A stretch of DNA of 64,000 nt from Azospirillum sp. OGB3 (GTDB lineage: Bacteria > Pseudomonadota > Alphaproteobacteria > Azospirillales > Azospirillaceae), in NCBI RefSeq assembly GCF_014192915.1, contig NZ_JACHYN010000001.1:310001-374000 (forward strand), given 5' to 3'. The position numbers and the translations under genes were made by a program. Below, in pieces: positions 1-8,295 of this stretch (its first letter is position 1; each line of letters begins with the position of its first letter). Under the pieces are notes generated by a model. That model was not told where the DNA came from. It saw only the letters and a list, made by a program, of their open reading frames with translations, and ran no database searches.

Positions 1-170
1 CCATTGCCGATCGGGGTACCCAGGAACCCCTTGCCGAAGGCGACCAGCAGGATGAAGCCGAAGTAGATGACGAGCATGGCGATCGAAAGCGTCCACGCGA
101 ATGCGCTACGCTTCTGCACCAGCTCCTGAAACTTGGGATTCGCGAGAATCCTCTGAGCGTTTTCTTTCAT
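1..170 (-). CDS. DUF485 family inner-membrane protein (YjcH-like), 3' part cut by window edge
   Basis: The N-terminal 56 or so residues of a small membrane protein are present. They begin MKENAQRILANPKFQELVQK and run into a hydrophobic segment (AFAWTLSIAMLVIYFGFILLVAF) followed by GKGFLGTPIG. The opening NPKFQELVQKRSAFAW and the following membrane helix are typical of DUF485 proteins of about 100 residues, usually encoded just upstream of an acetate/solute symporter (ActP, SSS family). That symporter would lie outside the window. The C-terminal half is missing. Family assignment is good; the transport role is inferred only from usual genomic partners. Confidence 0.75.
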   Translation of the reverse strand, partial: MKENAQRILANPKFQELVQKRSAFAWTLSIAMLVIYFGFILLVAFGKGFLGTPIGN

Positions 171-388
171 AGTGCGTCCCCTCGCGAGTGCCGAGCAATT
201 TTTGCAAGGTCATATTAGACACTCGGGGCATATGGTCTTTGTAACGAACTATCCCGTCAACAACTTTGATGCAGGCCAACCGCTAAAAAGCGGCTTGACG
301 CAGCCCGCGGCCGTTGTTCCGGAGGTTCGTTCACAAACCCATGGCAGCGAAAGGGCAACGGGTGCACGAAATATTGTGAAGCGCAGGC

Positions 389-913
389 TTAAGAATTGGT
401 GCGCGGAAGCCAAGGTATGCGACCAAAAGTCACACCTTCCTCCTTCAACTCTTCCGCTTCCTTGTCGGTGGCCTCGCCATAGATTCCGCGCGGATCGGTT
501 TCGCCATAATGGATGCGCCGGGCCTCCTCGGCGAAGCGGTCTCCGACGTAATCGCAATTCGTTTCAACCGTGTGGCGAACTTCCCTCAATTGGCGCATGA
601 CTTCCGCCGCGAAGCGCTCGCGCAGTTCCGCCGGCACGGACGGGGTCGCCGGCGCCGGGGGAGCGGCGGGAGCCGCCGCGCCGCCCGCCGCCGTGGGCGC
701 GGCCTCCGGCGCACCGCCCTCCCGGGCCGCGTCGTCCTTGCCACGACCGCCTTTGGCGATGCGCGGGGCCATGGGGGCCTTGGTGATGTGCGTGTCGCCG
801 CAGACCGGGCAGGCGATGGCCTTGGCGGCGGCCTGCGTCTCATAGGCGTCGCCGTTGCGGAACCAGGCTTCGAACCGGTGGTCGGCCGTGCATTTCAGAA
901 CGAAGAGGATCAT
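389..913 (-). CDS. DUF1178 family protein
   Basis: A 174-residue soluble protein whose start MILFVLKCTADHRFEAWFR matches the DUF1178 opening, followed by a CPVCG zinc-knuckle-like motif around residues 35-39 and the family's KAPMAPRIAK segment. The middle (about residues 60-100) is an Ala/Pro-rich low-complexity linker, and the C-terminal part (ELRERFAAEVMRQLREV..., then RRIHYGETDPRGIYGEAT) is the conserved family core. I chose the internal Met over a start 14 codons upstream because homologues begin with this ILFVLKC-type strand. Function is not known for the family; a metal-binding role is only suggested by the two cysteines. Confidence 0.8.
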   Translation of the reverse strand: MILFVLKCTADHRFEAWFRNGDAYETQAAAKAIACPVCGDTHITKAPMAPRIAKGGRGKDDAAREGGAPEAAPTAAGGAAAPAAPPAPATPSVPAELRERFAAEVMRQLREVRHTVETNCDYVGDRFAEEARRIHYGETDPRGIYGEATDKEAEELKEEGVTFGRIPWLPRTNS

Positions 914-1044
914 GTCCCCGTCGGATGCTCCAAGGTGAGAAGACCGGATGGTCATGATATACGGTCGGTGACCGGTTGCCAGTTCAGCACGACGCCGGCG
1001 TCGCGGTCAAACACGCGTCATGAAAGAGCGGGAGCGTCCGTCCC

Positions 1045-1656
1045 TTGTCCACACCGCCGTCCACCTCCGGATCGCCGCACGCCGCGATCAGCCCGCCCTC
1101 CCCCTGGGTCGCGCGTTTCGCGCCGCTGGTGCCCACGGGCGGCACGGTCCTCGACCTCGCCTGCGGGTCGGGGCGGCACCTGCGGCTGTTCCAGGCGCGC
1201 AACCACCCGGTGGTCGGGCTGGACCGCGACCTGCGTGGGGTGGCCGACCTGATCGGGACGGCGGGGGTGGAGCTGGTGGAAGCCGACCTGGAGAGCGGGG
1301 CGCCGGTGCCGCTGCTGCGCGACCGCCGCTTCGCCGCGATCGTGGTGACCAACTACCTGCACCGCCCGCTGTTCCCGGCCATCCTCGACGCGCTGGAACC
1401 GGGCGGCATTCTCCTTTATGAGACCTTCGCCCTGGGCAACGCCCGCTTCGGCCGCCCCGCCTCCCCCGCCTTCCTGCTGCGCAGCGGCGAGCTTCTGGAG
1501 GTGGCGCGCGGGCGTCTCCAGGTCGTCGCCTACGAGCATGGCGAGGTCGCCTCGCCCAAGGCCGCCGTGATGCAGCGGCTGTGCGCGGTCAAGGATCTGG
1601 AGGCCGGAAACGGTCTGGACGGCGACCCGGAGCCGCGCCCCTTGCCAACGTCCTGA
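1045..1656 (+). CDS. class I SAM-dependent methyltransferase
   Basis: A 203-residue protein with the Rossmann methyltransferase motif I VLDLACGSGRH near residues 35-45, an acidic end of strand 2 (VVGLDRD, about 56-62), and motif IV region FAAIVVTNYLHRPLF followed by LEPGGILLYETFA. These bind S-adenosylmethionine. The substrate cannot be read from the sequence. It lies alone on the plus strand between DUF1178 and the convergent nitrilase gene, only 5 bases from the end of the latter. Confidence 0.8.
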   Translation: MSTPPSTSGSPHAAISPPSPWVARFAPLVPTGGTVLDLACGSGRHLRLFQARNHPVVGLDRDLRGVADLIGTAGVELVEADLESGAPVPLLRDRRFAAIVVTNYLHRPLFPAILDALEPGGILLYETFALGNARFGRPASPAFLLRSGELLEVARGRLQVVAYEHGEVASPKAAVMQRLCAVKDLEAGNGLDGDPEPRPLPTS

Positions 1657-1661
1657 AAGAA

Positions 1662-2498
1662 TCAGAATCCGACACGATCCAGCGTGAAGGCCCGGTCGTG
1701 GCTGAGGGCCGGCACCATACGGCGCGCCTCCTCGACGCGGGCCATGTCCAGCTCGGCCAGGACGAAGCCAACCGCCTCCCCGGCGTCGGCCAGCACCTCG
1801 CCCCAGGGGGCGACGATCAGGGAATGGCCGTAGGTCAGCCGTCCCTGGTCGTGGCTGCCGGTCTGGGCCGGGGCCAGGACGAAGCAGCCCGTCTCGATGG
1901 CGCGGGCGCGCAGCAGCGTGTGCCAGTGCGCCCGCCCGGTCGGGACCGTGAAGGCCGCCGGCACCGTCAGGATCGACGCCCCCGCTTGGGCGAGCGCCCG
2001 GTAGAGATAGGCGAAGCGCAGGTCGTAGCAGACGGTCATCCCCACCCCGCCCCAGGGCGTGGCGGCCAGGACCGCGCGGTCGCCGGGCCGGAAGGTCGCG
2101 GATTCGCGGTAGCTCTCCCCGCCCTTCAGGTCGACGTCGAACATGTGGAGCTTGTCGTAATGGGCGACGGCCCGCCCCCCGGCGTCGAACAGGTAGCTGC
2201 GGTTGGCCACCCGCCCGTCGTCGAGCAGGACGCCCAGCGTCCCGGCGAGCAGCCAGGACCCGGTCTCCCGCGCCAGATCGGCGAAGAAGGGGATCGCCGG
2301 ATGCTCGTCGGCCGTCTTCACCCGCTCCAGCACCTTTGCGCGGCCCTGGACGATCATGCTGACATTCTCGGGCAGGGCGATGAAATCCGCCCCGGCGTCG
2401 CGCGCCCGGCGGACCAGATCGCCCGCCGCCTGAAGGTTCGGAAGGATTTCCGTGCCCGCGTTGACCTGGACGCAGGCGGCCTTCAGGACGCCGCTCAT
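1662..2498 (-). CDS. carbon-nitrogen hydrolase, Nit1/NIT2-type amidase
   Basis: A 278-residue nitrilase-superfamily enzyme. The catalytic Glu lies in IALPENVS (about residue 44), the Lys in [11 protein letters not shown], and the Cys in [19 protein letters not shown]. It is closest in look to the Nit1/NIT2 branch, whose members remove deaminated glutathione or hydrolyse omega-amides, so a repair or detoxification role fits its coupling to glutaredoxin. The start overlaps the grxC stop by four bases (ATGA), indicating translational coupling. Exact substrate is an inference. Confidence 0.82.
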   Translation of the reverse strand: MSGVLKAACVQVNAGTEILPNLQAAGDLVRRARDAGADFIALPENVSMIVQGRAKVLERVKTADEHPAIPFFADLARETGSWLLAGTLGVLLDDGRVANRSYLFDAGGRAVAHYDKLHMFDVDLKGGESYRESATFRPGDRAVLAATPWGGVGMTVCYDLRFAYLYRALAQAGASILTVPAAFTVPTGRAHWHTLLRARAIETGCFVLAPAQTGSHDQGRLTYGHSLIVAPWGEVLADAGEAVGFVLAELDMARVEEARRMVPALSHDRAFTLDRVGF

Positions 2499-2758
2499 CC
2501 CCCGATTCCCAGGATCGGGTCGAGCTTGCCGGCGCGGTCCAGCGCGTGGATGTCGTCGGAGCCGCCGTAGGGCTTGCCGTCGATGAAGACCTGCGGCACG
2601 GTCATGCGCCCCTCGGCCCGCTGCACCATCTCCTCGCGGCGGCCCGGCTGCATGTAGAGGTCGATCTCCTCGTACGCCACCCCCTTGCTGTCGAGCAGAC
2701 GCTTCGCGCGCGAGCAATAGGGGCAGAAGGGCGTGGTGTAGATGACGACGTCGGCCAT
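2495..2758 (-). CDS. grxC: glutaredoxin 3
   Basis: An 87-residue dithiol glutaredoxin with the active site CPYC at residues 12-15, a cis-proline motif TVPQVFI near residue 54 and the glutathione-binding GGSDDIHAL near 66-74. Length and motifs match GrxC. It reduces disulfides with glutathione in the cytoplasm. It is the first gene of a two-gene operon with the nitrilase (ATGA overlap), which ties a glutathione-dependent reductase to an enzyme of the Nit family. Confidence 0.93.
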   Translation of the reverse strand: MADVVIYTTPFCPYCSRAKRLLDSKGVAYEEIDLYMQPGRREEMVQRAEGRMTVPQVFIDGKPYGGSDDIHALDRAGKLDPILGIGG

Positions 2759-2847
2759 GCGGAGGGCTCCTTGGCTGTTTTGAACGGTTATAAGATCAAC
2801 CGCCGCACCACGCCACCCGTTACGTTTTCATGGCTCACACCCACGGC

Positions 2848-3591
2848 TCACGTCTTGACGACGCGCGCCAGGGTCAGCGCGTCCACCCGCTCCGCCCCGG
2901 CGCACCGCAGAACCCGCGCGCATTCCGACAGGGTCGCCCCGGTGGTCAGCACGTCGTCGACCAGGACGATGCGCTTCCCGGCCACCCGCGGCTCCAGCCC
3001 CGGCCGGACCGCGAAGGCGCCCTTGACGTTCCGCCGCCGCCCCGAGCGGTCGAGCCCGCCCTGCGACGGGGTGGACCGGCGGCGGACCAGCAGGTCGGGA
3101 ATCACCGGGCGCCCGGCCTGCCGGCCTGCCGCCTGGGCGAGCAGGGCCGCCTGGTTGTAGCGGCGCCGGAACAGACGCAGGCGGTGCAGCGGCACCGGAG
3201 CCAGAAGGTCGGCGTCGGCCAGCAGCTCCGCCCCGGCACGGGCCATCCACGCGCCGTAGGCCCCGACGGCGTGGATGCGGTCGCCGTGCTTGAAGCCGAG
3301 GACCAGCGGACGGCTGCCGTCGTCGTAGGCCAGGACGGCGCGGGCGCGGGCGAAGACCGGCGGCTCGGCGATGCAGGCGCCGCACAGCGGCTCCCCCTCC
3401 AGCGCGAAGTCGAAGGGCGTGCCGCAACACGCGCAAGCGGGCGGCGCGATGAAGGTCAGGCCGCTCCAGCACGGCGCGCAGAGGCCGCCCTGCCGGTCCA
3501 CCGCCCCGCCGCAGCACAGGCAGCGCGGCGGCAGCAGCGTGTCGAGAATTCCCGCCAGAACCCCTGTCTTCAGCCCCTGCAGGAGGGCCAT
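2848..3591 (-). CDS. comF: ComF family phosphoribosyltransferase-like protein
   Basis: A 247-residue protein with an N-terminal zinc-finger region (CLCCGGAV...CAPCW...CACCGTPF...CGAC, residues 24-75) and a C-terminal PRTase fold carrying the PRPP loop IVLVDDVLTTGATL near residue 213. In naturally competent bacteria ComF helps DNA uptake; in most alphaproteobacteria the gene is conserved without known competence and the function is unclear. Its stop lies about 90 bases from grxC, and the FliQ-like gene ends 13 bases upstream on the same strand, so the two may be cotranscribed. Confidence 0.85.
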   Translation of the reverse strand: MALLQGLKTGVLAGILDTLLPPRCLCCGGAVDRQGGLCAPCWSGLTFIAPPACACCGTPFDFALEGEPLCGACIAEPPVFARARAVLAYDDGSRPLVLGFKHGDRIHAVGAYGAWMARAGAELLADADLLAPVPLHRLRLFRRRYNQAALLAQAAGRQAGRPVIPDLLVRRRSTPSQGGLDRSGRRRNVKGAFAVRPGLEPRVAGKRIVLVDDVLTTGATLSECARVLRCAGAERVDALTLARVVKT

Positions 3592-3604
3592 GGCGGCGTC
3601 CCCC

Positions 3605-3871
3605 TCAGTTCAGGCCGGCGATGCGGTCGAAGATCACGAAGGTGTAGTCGCGCAGCGCGATGTAGATCGCCGGCCCGGTGATGAACAGGATCGCCAGCGT
3701 CGCGAAGATCTTCAGATCCTGCTGCAACGTCGATTCGTTGATGTTGGTCGCCTGTTGGAAGATGGTCAGCACCATGCCGAGCACCGTGGTGACGACGAGG
3801 ACCGGGGTGGTGATCTTGATGATGACGATCAGCGCCTCATAGGTGGCGCCGATGGCTTCCTCGATGCCCAT
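3605..3871 (-). CDS. FliQ/EscS-like small membrane protein, orphan
   Basis: An 88-residue protein with two hydrophobic helices (about residues 12-35 and 53-75) flanking the polar segment LTIFQQATNINESTL, which closely resembles the FliQ/HrcS signature. FliQ is part of the export gate of flagellar and type III secretion systems. No fliP, fliR, flhB or other export gene is nearby. The GGGAG six bases upstream favours this Met over one 12 codons earlier. Either this organism keeps fliQ apart from the flagellar cluster or this is a divergent paralogue; similarity is by eye. Confidence 0.6.
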   Translation of the reverse strand: MGIEEAIGATYEALIVIIKITTPVLVVTTVLGMVLTIFQQATNINESTLQQDLKIFATLAILFITGPAIYIALRDYTFVIFDRIAGLN

Positions 3872-3963
3872 GGCAAGCTCCCGCAGGTTCGCGGCCGACC
3901 ATAGCATGGCGCCGCCCTTTCGCCGATGGTTGTAGCCCGCCGGGGCTGGGCTATATTGCGGGC

Positions 3964-4860
3964 ATGACCACGCCCGACAGCATGACCGTCTTCGACCGTG
4001 CGCTCGTCCGCCGCCGCCGCGACCGCGCCGTCCCCGCCTTTGCCGAGCACGCCTTCCTGTTCGAGGAGGTGGCCGAACGCCTCGTCGACCGGCTGGAGGA
4101 TGTGGCCCGGCCCTTTCCCACCGTGCTCGACCTCGGCGCCCACGACGGGGTGATGGGGCGGACGCTGCGCGGGCGCAAAGGCGTCGAGACGCTGGTCGCC
4201 TGCGACCTCTCTCCCGGCTTCGCCCAGCGGGCCGGGCCGCGGGCCGTCGCCGCCGACGAGGAGTTCCTGCCCTTCGTGCCGGAGACCTTCGACCTCGTGG
4301 TCAGCAACCTCAGCCTCCACTGGGTCAACGACCTGCCCGGCGCGCTGGTCCAGGTGCGGCAGGCGCTGAAGCCCGACGGCTTCTTCTGCGCGGCCATGCT
4401 GGGCGGGGAAACGCTGCTGGAACTGCGGCGCTGCCTGTACGAGGCGGAGATGGAGGTGGCCGGCGGCGTGTCGCCCCGCGTGTCGCCCTTCGCCGAGATC
4501 CGCGACGTCGGCGGCCTGATGCAGCGCGCCGGCTTCGCCCTGCCGGTGGTGGACAGCGACGTCATCACCGTCACCTACAGCGACGCCTTCCGACTGATGC
4601 GCGACCTGCGCGGCATGGGCGAGACCAACGCCGTCCTGGCCCGCCGCAAGGTGCCGGCCACCCGCGCCCTGCTGTTCGACGCCGCCCGCCGCTACGCCGA
4701 GCGCTACGCCGAGCCGGACGGGCGCATCGAGGCGACCTTCCAGATCCTCTATCTGGCCGGCTGGTCGCCGCACGAGAGCCAGCAGCAGCCGCTCAAGCCC
4801 GGTTGCGGCGAGGTCCACTTGGGCGAGGCGCTGAAGGGGTCGGCGGAGAAGCTCCGTTAA
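3964..4860 (+). CDS. NDUFAF5-like SAM-dependent methyltransferase/hydroxylase
   Basis: A 298-residue methyltransferase-fold protein: TVLDLGAHDGVMGRTL (motif I, about residues 52-67), DLVVSNLSLHWVNDLPGAL (motif IV), and LKPDGFFCAAMLGGETL. The SLHWVNDLPG segment and overall length are typical of the alphaproteobacterial/mitochondrial NDUFAF5 (C20orf7) family, which in mitochondria hydroxylates an arginine of complex I subunit NDUFS7. A BioC-like role is the main alternative. The C-terminus is Gln/Pro rich. It faces the TauE/SafE gene and both end within 20 bases of each other. Confidence 0.78.
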   Translation: MTTPDSMTVFDRALVRRRRDRAVPAFAEHAFLFEEVAERLVDRLEDVARPFPTVLDLGAHDGVMGRTLRGRKGVETLVACDLSPGFAQRAGPRAVAADEEFLPFVPETFDLVVSNLSLHWVNDLPGALVQVRQALKPDGFFCAAMLGGETLLELRRCLYEAEMEVAGGVSPRVSPFAEIRDVGGLMQRAGFALPVVDSDVITVTYSDAFRLMRDLRGMGETNAVLARRKVPATRALLFDAARRYAERYAEPDGRIEATFQILYLAGWSPHESQQQPLKPGCGEVHLGEALKGSAEKLR

Positions 4861-4878
4861 TCCGGAGCGGGGCGGCGG

Positions 4879-5646
4879 TCACCCGATCATCCGGATCGCC
4901 ATCCAGCCCAGCACCCCGGCGTTCACCACCATGACGACCGGCGCCGCCCGCGCCACCGCGGAGCGCCACGTGCGCCCCGCGAGATGGCCGGCGAGGCCGA
5001 CCGCCAGCAGGCTCGGCAGCGTGCCGAGCGCGAAGGCCGCCATGCCCAGCGCTCCGGTCAGCGCGCTGCCGCTGGCCGCGGCCACCGCCACGGCGCCGTA
5101 GAGAAGGCCGCAGGGGATGAAGCCGAGCGCCAGCCCCAGCCCGTAGCCGCGCCAGCCCGTGGGGTTGCCGAACAGGGGGCGGGCCAGCCGGGACACCCGG
5201 TCGCCCCACCAGCGCTGCACCGCGCCGTCGAGCTTCGGCATCCAGGCGGTCAGCCCCTTCACCGCATAGCCGAGGAAGAACAGCGCCGCGAAGGCCAGCA
5301 GCGCCACCGACAGCCATTTCAGCCCCGGCAGCGCCCCGACATGGCCGGCGACCGCCGCCGCCGCCGCGCCGATCAGGGTGTAGGTGGTGCCGCGCCCCAG
5401 ATGGTAGGGCAGCACCGCCGCCCCGGCCAGCCGGTGGAACTCGCTCATCCGCGAGGCCGGGACCTGCTCAAGCCGGGCGGTGACCTGGGCCAGGACGAAG
5501 GGGCCGCACATGCCCGCGCAGTGGGTCGATCCCCCGACCAGCCCGGCGGTCAGCAGCGCGACCAGCAGCCCGCCGTCACGGTCGATGACGACGGCGCACT
5601 GGTTGAGGCCGGCGTCGAGAAGCGACAGGGCCGAATGGGCGTCCAC
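4879..5646 (-). CDS. TauE/SafE (UreH_2-type) membrane transporter with GMCGP and FIPCG motifs
   Basis: A 255-residue polytopic protein with about six membrane segments. Two paired cysteine motifs stand out: GGSTHCAGMCGPF near residues 38-50 and GFIPCGLLYG near 175-185, the hallmark of the UreH_2/DsbD-like subgroup of sulfite-exporter-like proteins. Relatives sit beside cytochrome oxidase maturation or nickel/urease genes and are thought to move metals or reducing equivalents; none of those genes is adjacent here. Residues 1-25 are a short non-hydrophobic extension. Confidence 0.78.
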   Translation of the reverse strand: MDAHSALSLLDAGLNQCAVVIDRDGGLLVALLTAGLVGGSTHCAGMCGPFVLAQVTARLEQVPASRMSEFHRLAGAAVLPYHLGRGTTYTLIGAAAAAVAGHVGALPGLKWLSVALLAFAALFFLGYAVKGLTAWMPKLDGAVQRWWGDRVSRLARPLFGNPTGWRGYGLGLALGFIPCGLLYGAVAVAAASGSALTGALGMAAFALGTLPSLLAVGLAGHLAGRTWRSAVARAAPVVMVVNAGVLGWMAIRMIG

Positions 5647-5750
5647 GGCGGACCTCCGGTTGGAAGACCGCCCGTGTATAGGGGAAGCCCGCCGCGAAGG
5701 CCATGACCTGAGTCAACGGGCGCCAGCCCGCGCCGGCCCGGCCTTCAGGA

Positions 5751-6356
5751 TCAGGTCTCGGAACCGGACTGCGCCACCTCATGCACGTCCACCGGCTGGG
5801 CGGCGTGGCGGTTCATGATCTCCAGCGCCTGCCGCTCGCGCCCGGCGTCGGCCAGATTGACCCACAGCAGGATGCCGCCCTTGTCGAGGTGCTGGAGCAT
5901 CGGCTCGTTGCGCTTGTCGGTCAGCCAGTTCGACATGACCGAGCCCATGGCGCCGCCGCCCACGCCCGCCGCCGCCGCCGCCGCCGCCGCCGCCAGGGCC
6001 GTGCCGCCGGTCGCCAGGACGGCCCCGGTCGCCAGGATCGCCCCGACATAGGCCGGGAACCCCACCGCCACGCCCTTCACGCTGCCGACATCCTCCGGCG
6101 AGACGTAGGACTGGCGCGGCGCGTCGGGGTCGTGGGCGAGGTCCTCCGCCCGCTGCGGCACATGGCCGAGATGGTCGCGGATGGTCTGGTCGTTGGCGAG
6201 GACGCTCAGTTCATGACGCTGGAAGCCGGCCAGGGTCAGCTCGTCGACGACCTTCTGCAGGGCGTCGCGGCTGGCGAAGATGCCCACGGCCTCGCGCACG
6301 GCGCCGCGCAGATGGCCGGCGGAGCGGTTCGCGTTCACATCGTTCTCGAAGGTCAT
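5751..6356 (-). CDS. YflT-like general-stress domain protein with Ala/Gly-rich hydrophobic hairpin
   Basis: A 201-residue protein. Residues 18-55 (REAVGIFASRDALQKVVDEL then LAGFQRHELSVLAN) look like the YflT/general stress protein 17M domain, a ferredoxin-like fold. Residues 98-135 are a long Ala/Gly-rich hydrophobic stretch likely to insert in or lie against the membrane. The C-terminal part GGILLWVNLADAGRERQALEIMNRHAA repeats a similar fold. I chose the Met preceded by AGGGGA rather than the much longer open frame, which is uninterrupted only because of high GC. Function unknown; stress association is by family resemblance. Confidence 0.62.
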   Translation of the reverse strand: MTFENDVNANRSAGHLRGAVREAVGIFASRDALQKVVDELTLAGFQRHELSVLANDQTIRDHLGHVPQRAEDLAHDPDAPRQSYVSPEDVGSVKGVAVGFPAYVGAILATGAVLATGGTALAAAAAAAAAGVGGGAMGSVMSNWLTDKRNEPMLQHLDKGGILLWVNLADAGRERQALEIMNRHAAQPVDVHEVAQSGSET

Positions 6357-6439
6357 GGCGGTCGTCCCCTGTTGCGCTTCCCGGTCGCTGTTCAACCATG
6401 GGCGCGGAGCGGAGGTTCCCGCCCGCGGGCCAAGCGGCG

Positions 6440-6598
6440 TCAGGGCTTTCCCGCAGCGGCGGGCGGGGTCACCACGCCCCGCGGCTCCGGCATGGTGCCG
6501 AGGAACCACCACAGGCCGAGCGCGATCAGCGCGGCCTTCACCGCCAGGAACAGGGCGATGTGGCGGGCGAGCGGGTTGCGGATCAAGGGCGGCTCCAT
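6440..6598 (-). CDS. small single-helix membrane protein, CydP-like
   Basis: A 52-residue peptide with one membrane helix (HIALFLAVKAALIALGLWWFLG, residues 13-34) after a short basic N-terminus and a Pro-rich tail. The RNPLARHIALFLAVKAALI pattern and the WWF end recall the family called cytochrome oxidase putative small subunit CydP. No cydAB genes are in the window, so a role in an oxidase is only a family-based guess. It is divergent from the ankyrin gene across a 96-base gap. Confidence 0.5.
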   Translation of the reverse strand: MEPPLIRNPLARHIALFLAVKAALIALGLWWFLGTMPEPRGVVTPPAAAGKP

Positions 6599-6694
6599 TG
6601 CAGCGGGTCTCCGTCGCCAAACCGGGCCAAACTGGATAGTATCCCCGGCCGAAAGACGGATCACATTCACACGGATCGCACAAAAGGACGCGCC

Positions 6695-7258
6695 ATGAAA
6701 CGGTTGCTGATGCTCGGCCTGCTGGCCCTCGGCCTGACCGCCCCCGTCGCCGCGCCGGCCCTGGCCCAGATCAATCTCCTGGAAGGCCCCTCCATGGTCA
6801 AGGCGGTGACGTCCAACGACGCCAGCGCGCTGCGGCTGCTCCTGCTGAAGGGGGAGAACCCGAATCAGGTCGACGCCAGCGGGCGACCCGTCCTGCTGCT
6901 GGCGATCGGCAACGGCCATCCGGAACTGGTGCGGCTTCTGCTGGACGGCGGGGCCAACCCCAACCGCGCCGACAAGGCCGGCAACACCCCGCTGCACTAC
7001 GCGGTGGAGGCCGACGCGCCGGAGGCGGTGGACCTTCTGCTGACCAAGGGCGCCAAGGTCGACCAGGACAACCGCCAGGGCGTCACCCCGCTGATGACCG
7101 CGGCGCGCTTCGGCCGCGTCGATCTGGTGGAGCGGCTGCTGAAGGCAGGGGCGCAGGCCGACCGCTCCGACTTCACGGGCCGCACAACGCTGAGCTGGGC
7201 GCAGGACAGCCGCAACGCCCGCGTGGCGAACCTGCTGCGCCAAGCCGGAGCGCGCTGA
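6695..7258 (+). CDS. secreted ankyrin-repeat protein
   Basis: A 187-residue protein with a Sec signal peptide (MKRLLMLGLLALGLTAPVAA, likely cleavage after ALA near residue 24) followed by about four ankyrin repeats: positions near 45, 75 (GHPELVRLLLDGGANPNRAD), 108 (APEAVDLLLTKGAKVDQDN) and 141 (GRVDLVERLLKAGAQADRSD). It should be periplasmic, where ankyrin proteins usually act as inhibitors or chaperones for a partner enzyme; no partner is adjacent. The AAAAGGA seven bases before the ATG sets the start. The cobD-like gene follows after seven bases. Confidence 0.82.
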   Translation: MKRLLMLGLLALGLTAPVAAPALAQINLLEGPSMVKAVTSNDASALRLLLLKGENPNQVDASGRPVLLLAIGNGHPELVRLLLDGGANPNRADKAGNTPLHYAVEADAPEAVDLLLTKGAKVDQDNRQGVTPLMTAARFGRVDLVERLLKAGAQADRSDFTGRTTLSWAQDSRNARVANLLRQAGAR

Positions 7259-7265
7259 GGCCGCC

Positions 7266-8273
7266 ATGGGCGACGCCCCGCTCACCGCCATCCTCGGCGC
7301 CGCCCCCCTGAACGGTCCGGGGCCGCTGTTCCTGCTGCTGCTGGCCCTGGCCATCGACGCCGCCGCCGGCGACTGGATCGGGCGGGTCCTGCCCGATCCG
7401 GCGGCGCTGGCGCAGCGCGTCTGCGCCTGGGCCGACCGGCGGCTGAACCGGGTGGAGCGCGGCAAGACCGCCCGCCTGCTGCGCGGCGCGCTGGTCGTGC
7501 TGGCGCTCGTCCTGGTCGCCGTCGCCGTCGGCCTGATCGTCGAGCGGATCGGCGCGCAGAGCCGCGGCTGGCTGCTGGAACTGGCGGTGATCCTCGCCGC
7601 GCTACGCGGACGGAGCGCCTGGACGCGGGTGCGGGCGGTGCGCCGCGCCCTGGACAAGGGCGGCGTCGCCCCGGCGCGGGAGGCCGTCGCCCCCCTCACC
7701 CGCCGCCACGCCTTCAGCCTGGACGAGCACGGCATCGCCCGCGCCGCCATCGAGGCCGCCGCCAAGGGCTTCGCCCGCAAGCTGGTGGCGCCGGTCTTCG
7801 GCTACGCCCTGCTGGGCGTGCCCGGCCTGCTGGTCTGGGCGGCGGTGGACGGCGCCGACAGCGCGCTGGGCCACGCGGGCGTGCGGCACGAGCGTTTCGG
7901 CCAGACGGCGGCGCGGCTGGACGACGCGCTGAACGCCATCCCGGCGCGGCTGGCCGCGCTTCTCCTGGCGCTGGCCGCGCCCTTTGCCGGAGCGCGGGCC
8001 GGCGGCGCCTTCCGCACGATGATGCGGGACGGCGGCAAGGCGGCCTCCTTCAACATGGGCTGGCCGACCGCCGCCATGGCCGGCGCGCTGGGTCTGGCGC
8101 TCGGCGGGCCGCACCGCGACGGCGGCGTGATCATCACCGAACCCTGGATCGGCGAGGGCCGCGCGCGGGCCACCGCCGCCGACATCGGGCGGGCGCTGGC
8201 GGTCTACGCCGTGGCCGGTCTGATCCTGACGCTGCTGGTGGCGCTGCTGCTGTGGGGGATCGCGGGGCTGTAA
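7266..8273 (+). CDS. CobD/CbiB-like adenosylcobinamide-phosphate synthase homologue
   Basis: A 335-residue polytopic membrane protein. The opening LFLLLLALAIDAAAGDWIGR (residues 22-41) matches the family's AxxlDxxxGDP start, and FGYALLGVPGLLVWAAVDGADS then FNMGWPTAAMAGALGLALGG correspond to the conserved central and C-terminal loops (usual SxNaGwPmaamAGaLgv). CbiB/CobD attaches aminopropanol phosphate to cobyric acid. No other cobalamin genes lie in the window, and GDWIGR replaces the usual GDP, so the catalytic role in B12 synthesis should be taken as probable only. It ends at a terminator shared with the convergent helicase gene. Confidence 0.68.
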   Translation: MGDAPLTAILGAAPLNGPGPLFLLLLALAIDAAAGDWIGRVLPDPAALAQRVCAWADRRLNRVERGKTARLLRGALVVLALVLVAVAVGLIVERIGAQSRGWLLELAVILAALRGRSAWTRVRAVRRALDKGGVAPAREAVAPLTRRHAFSLDEHGIARAAIEAAAKGFARKLVAPVFGYALLGVPGLLVWAAVDGADSALGHAGVRHERFGQTAARLDDALNAIPARLAALLLALAAPFAGARAGGAFRTMMRDGGKAASFNMGWPTAAMAGALGLALGGPHRDGGVIITEPWIGEGRARATAADIGRALAVYAVAGLILTLLVALLLWGIAGL

Positions 8274-8295
8274 AGCGCGGTGCGGGGGACAAGAC

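Noticed and set aside
2759..2847. An FNR-type box upstream of grxC
   Set aside because: Only half of the TTGAT-N4-ATCAA pattern is present, so there is no support for oxygen control.
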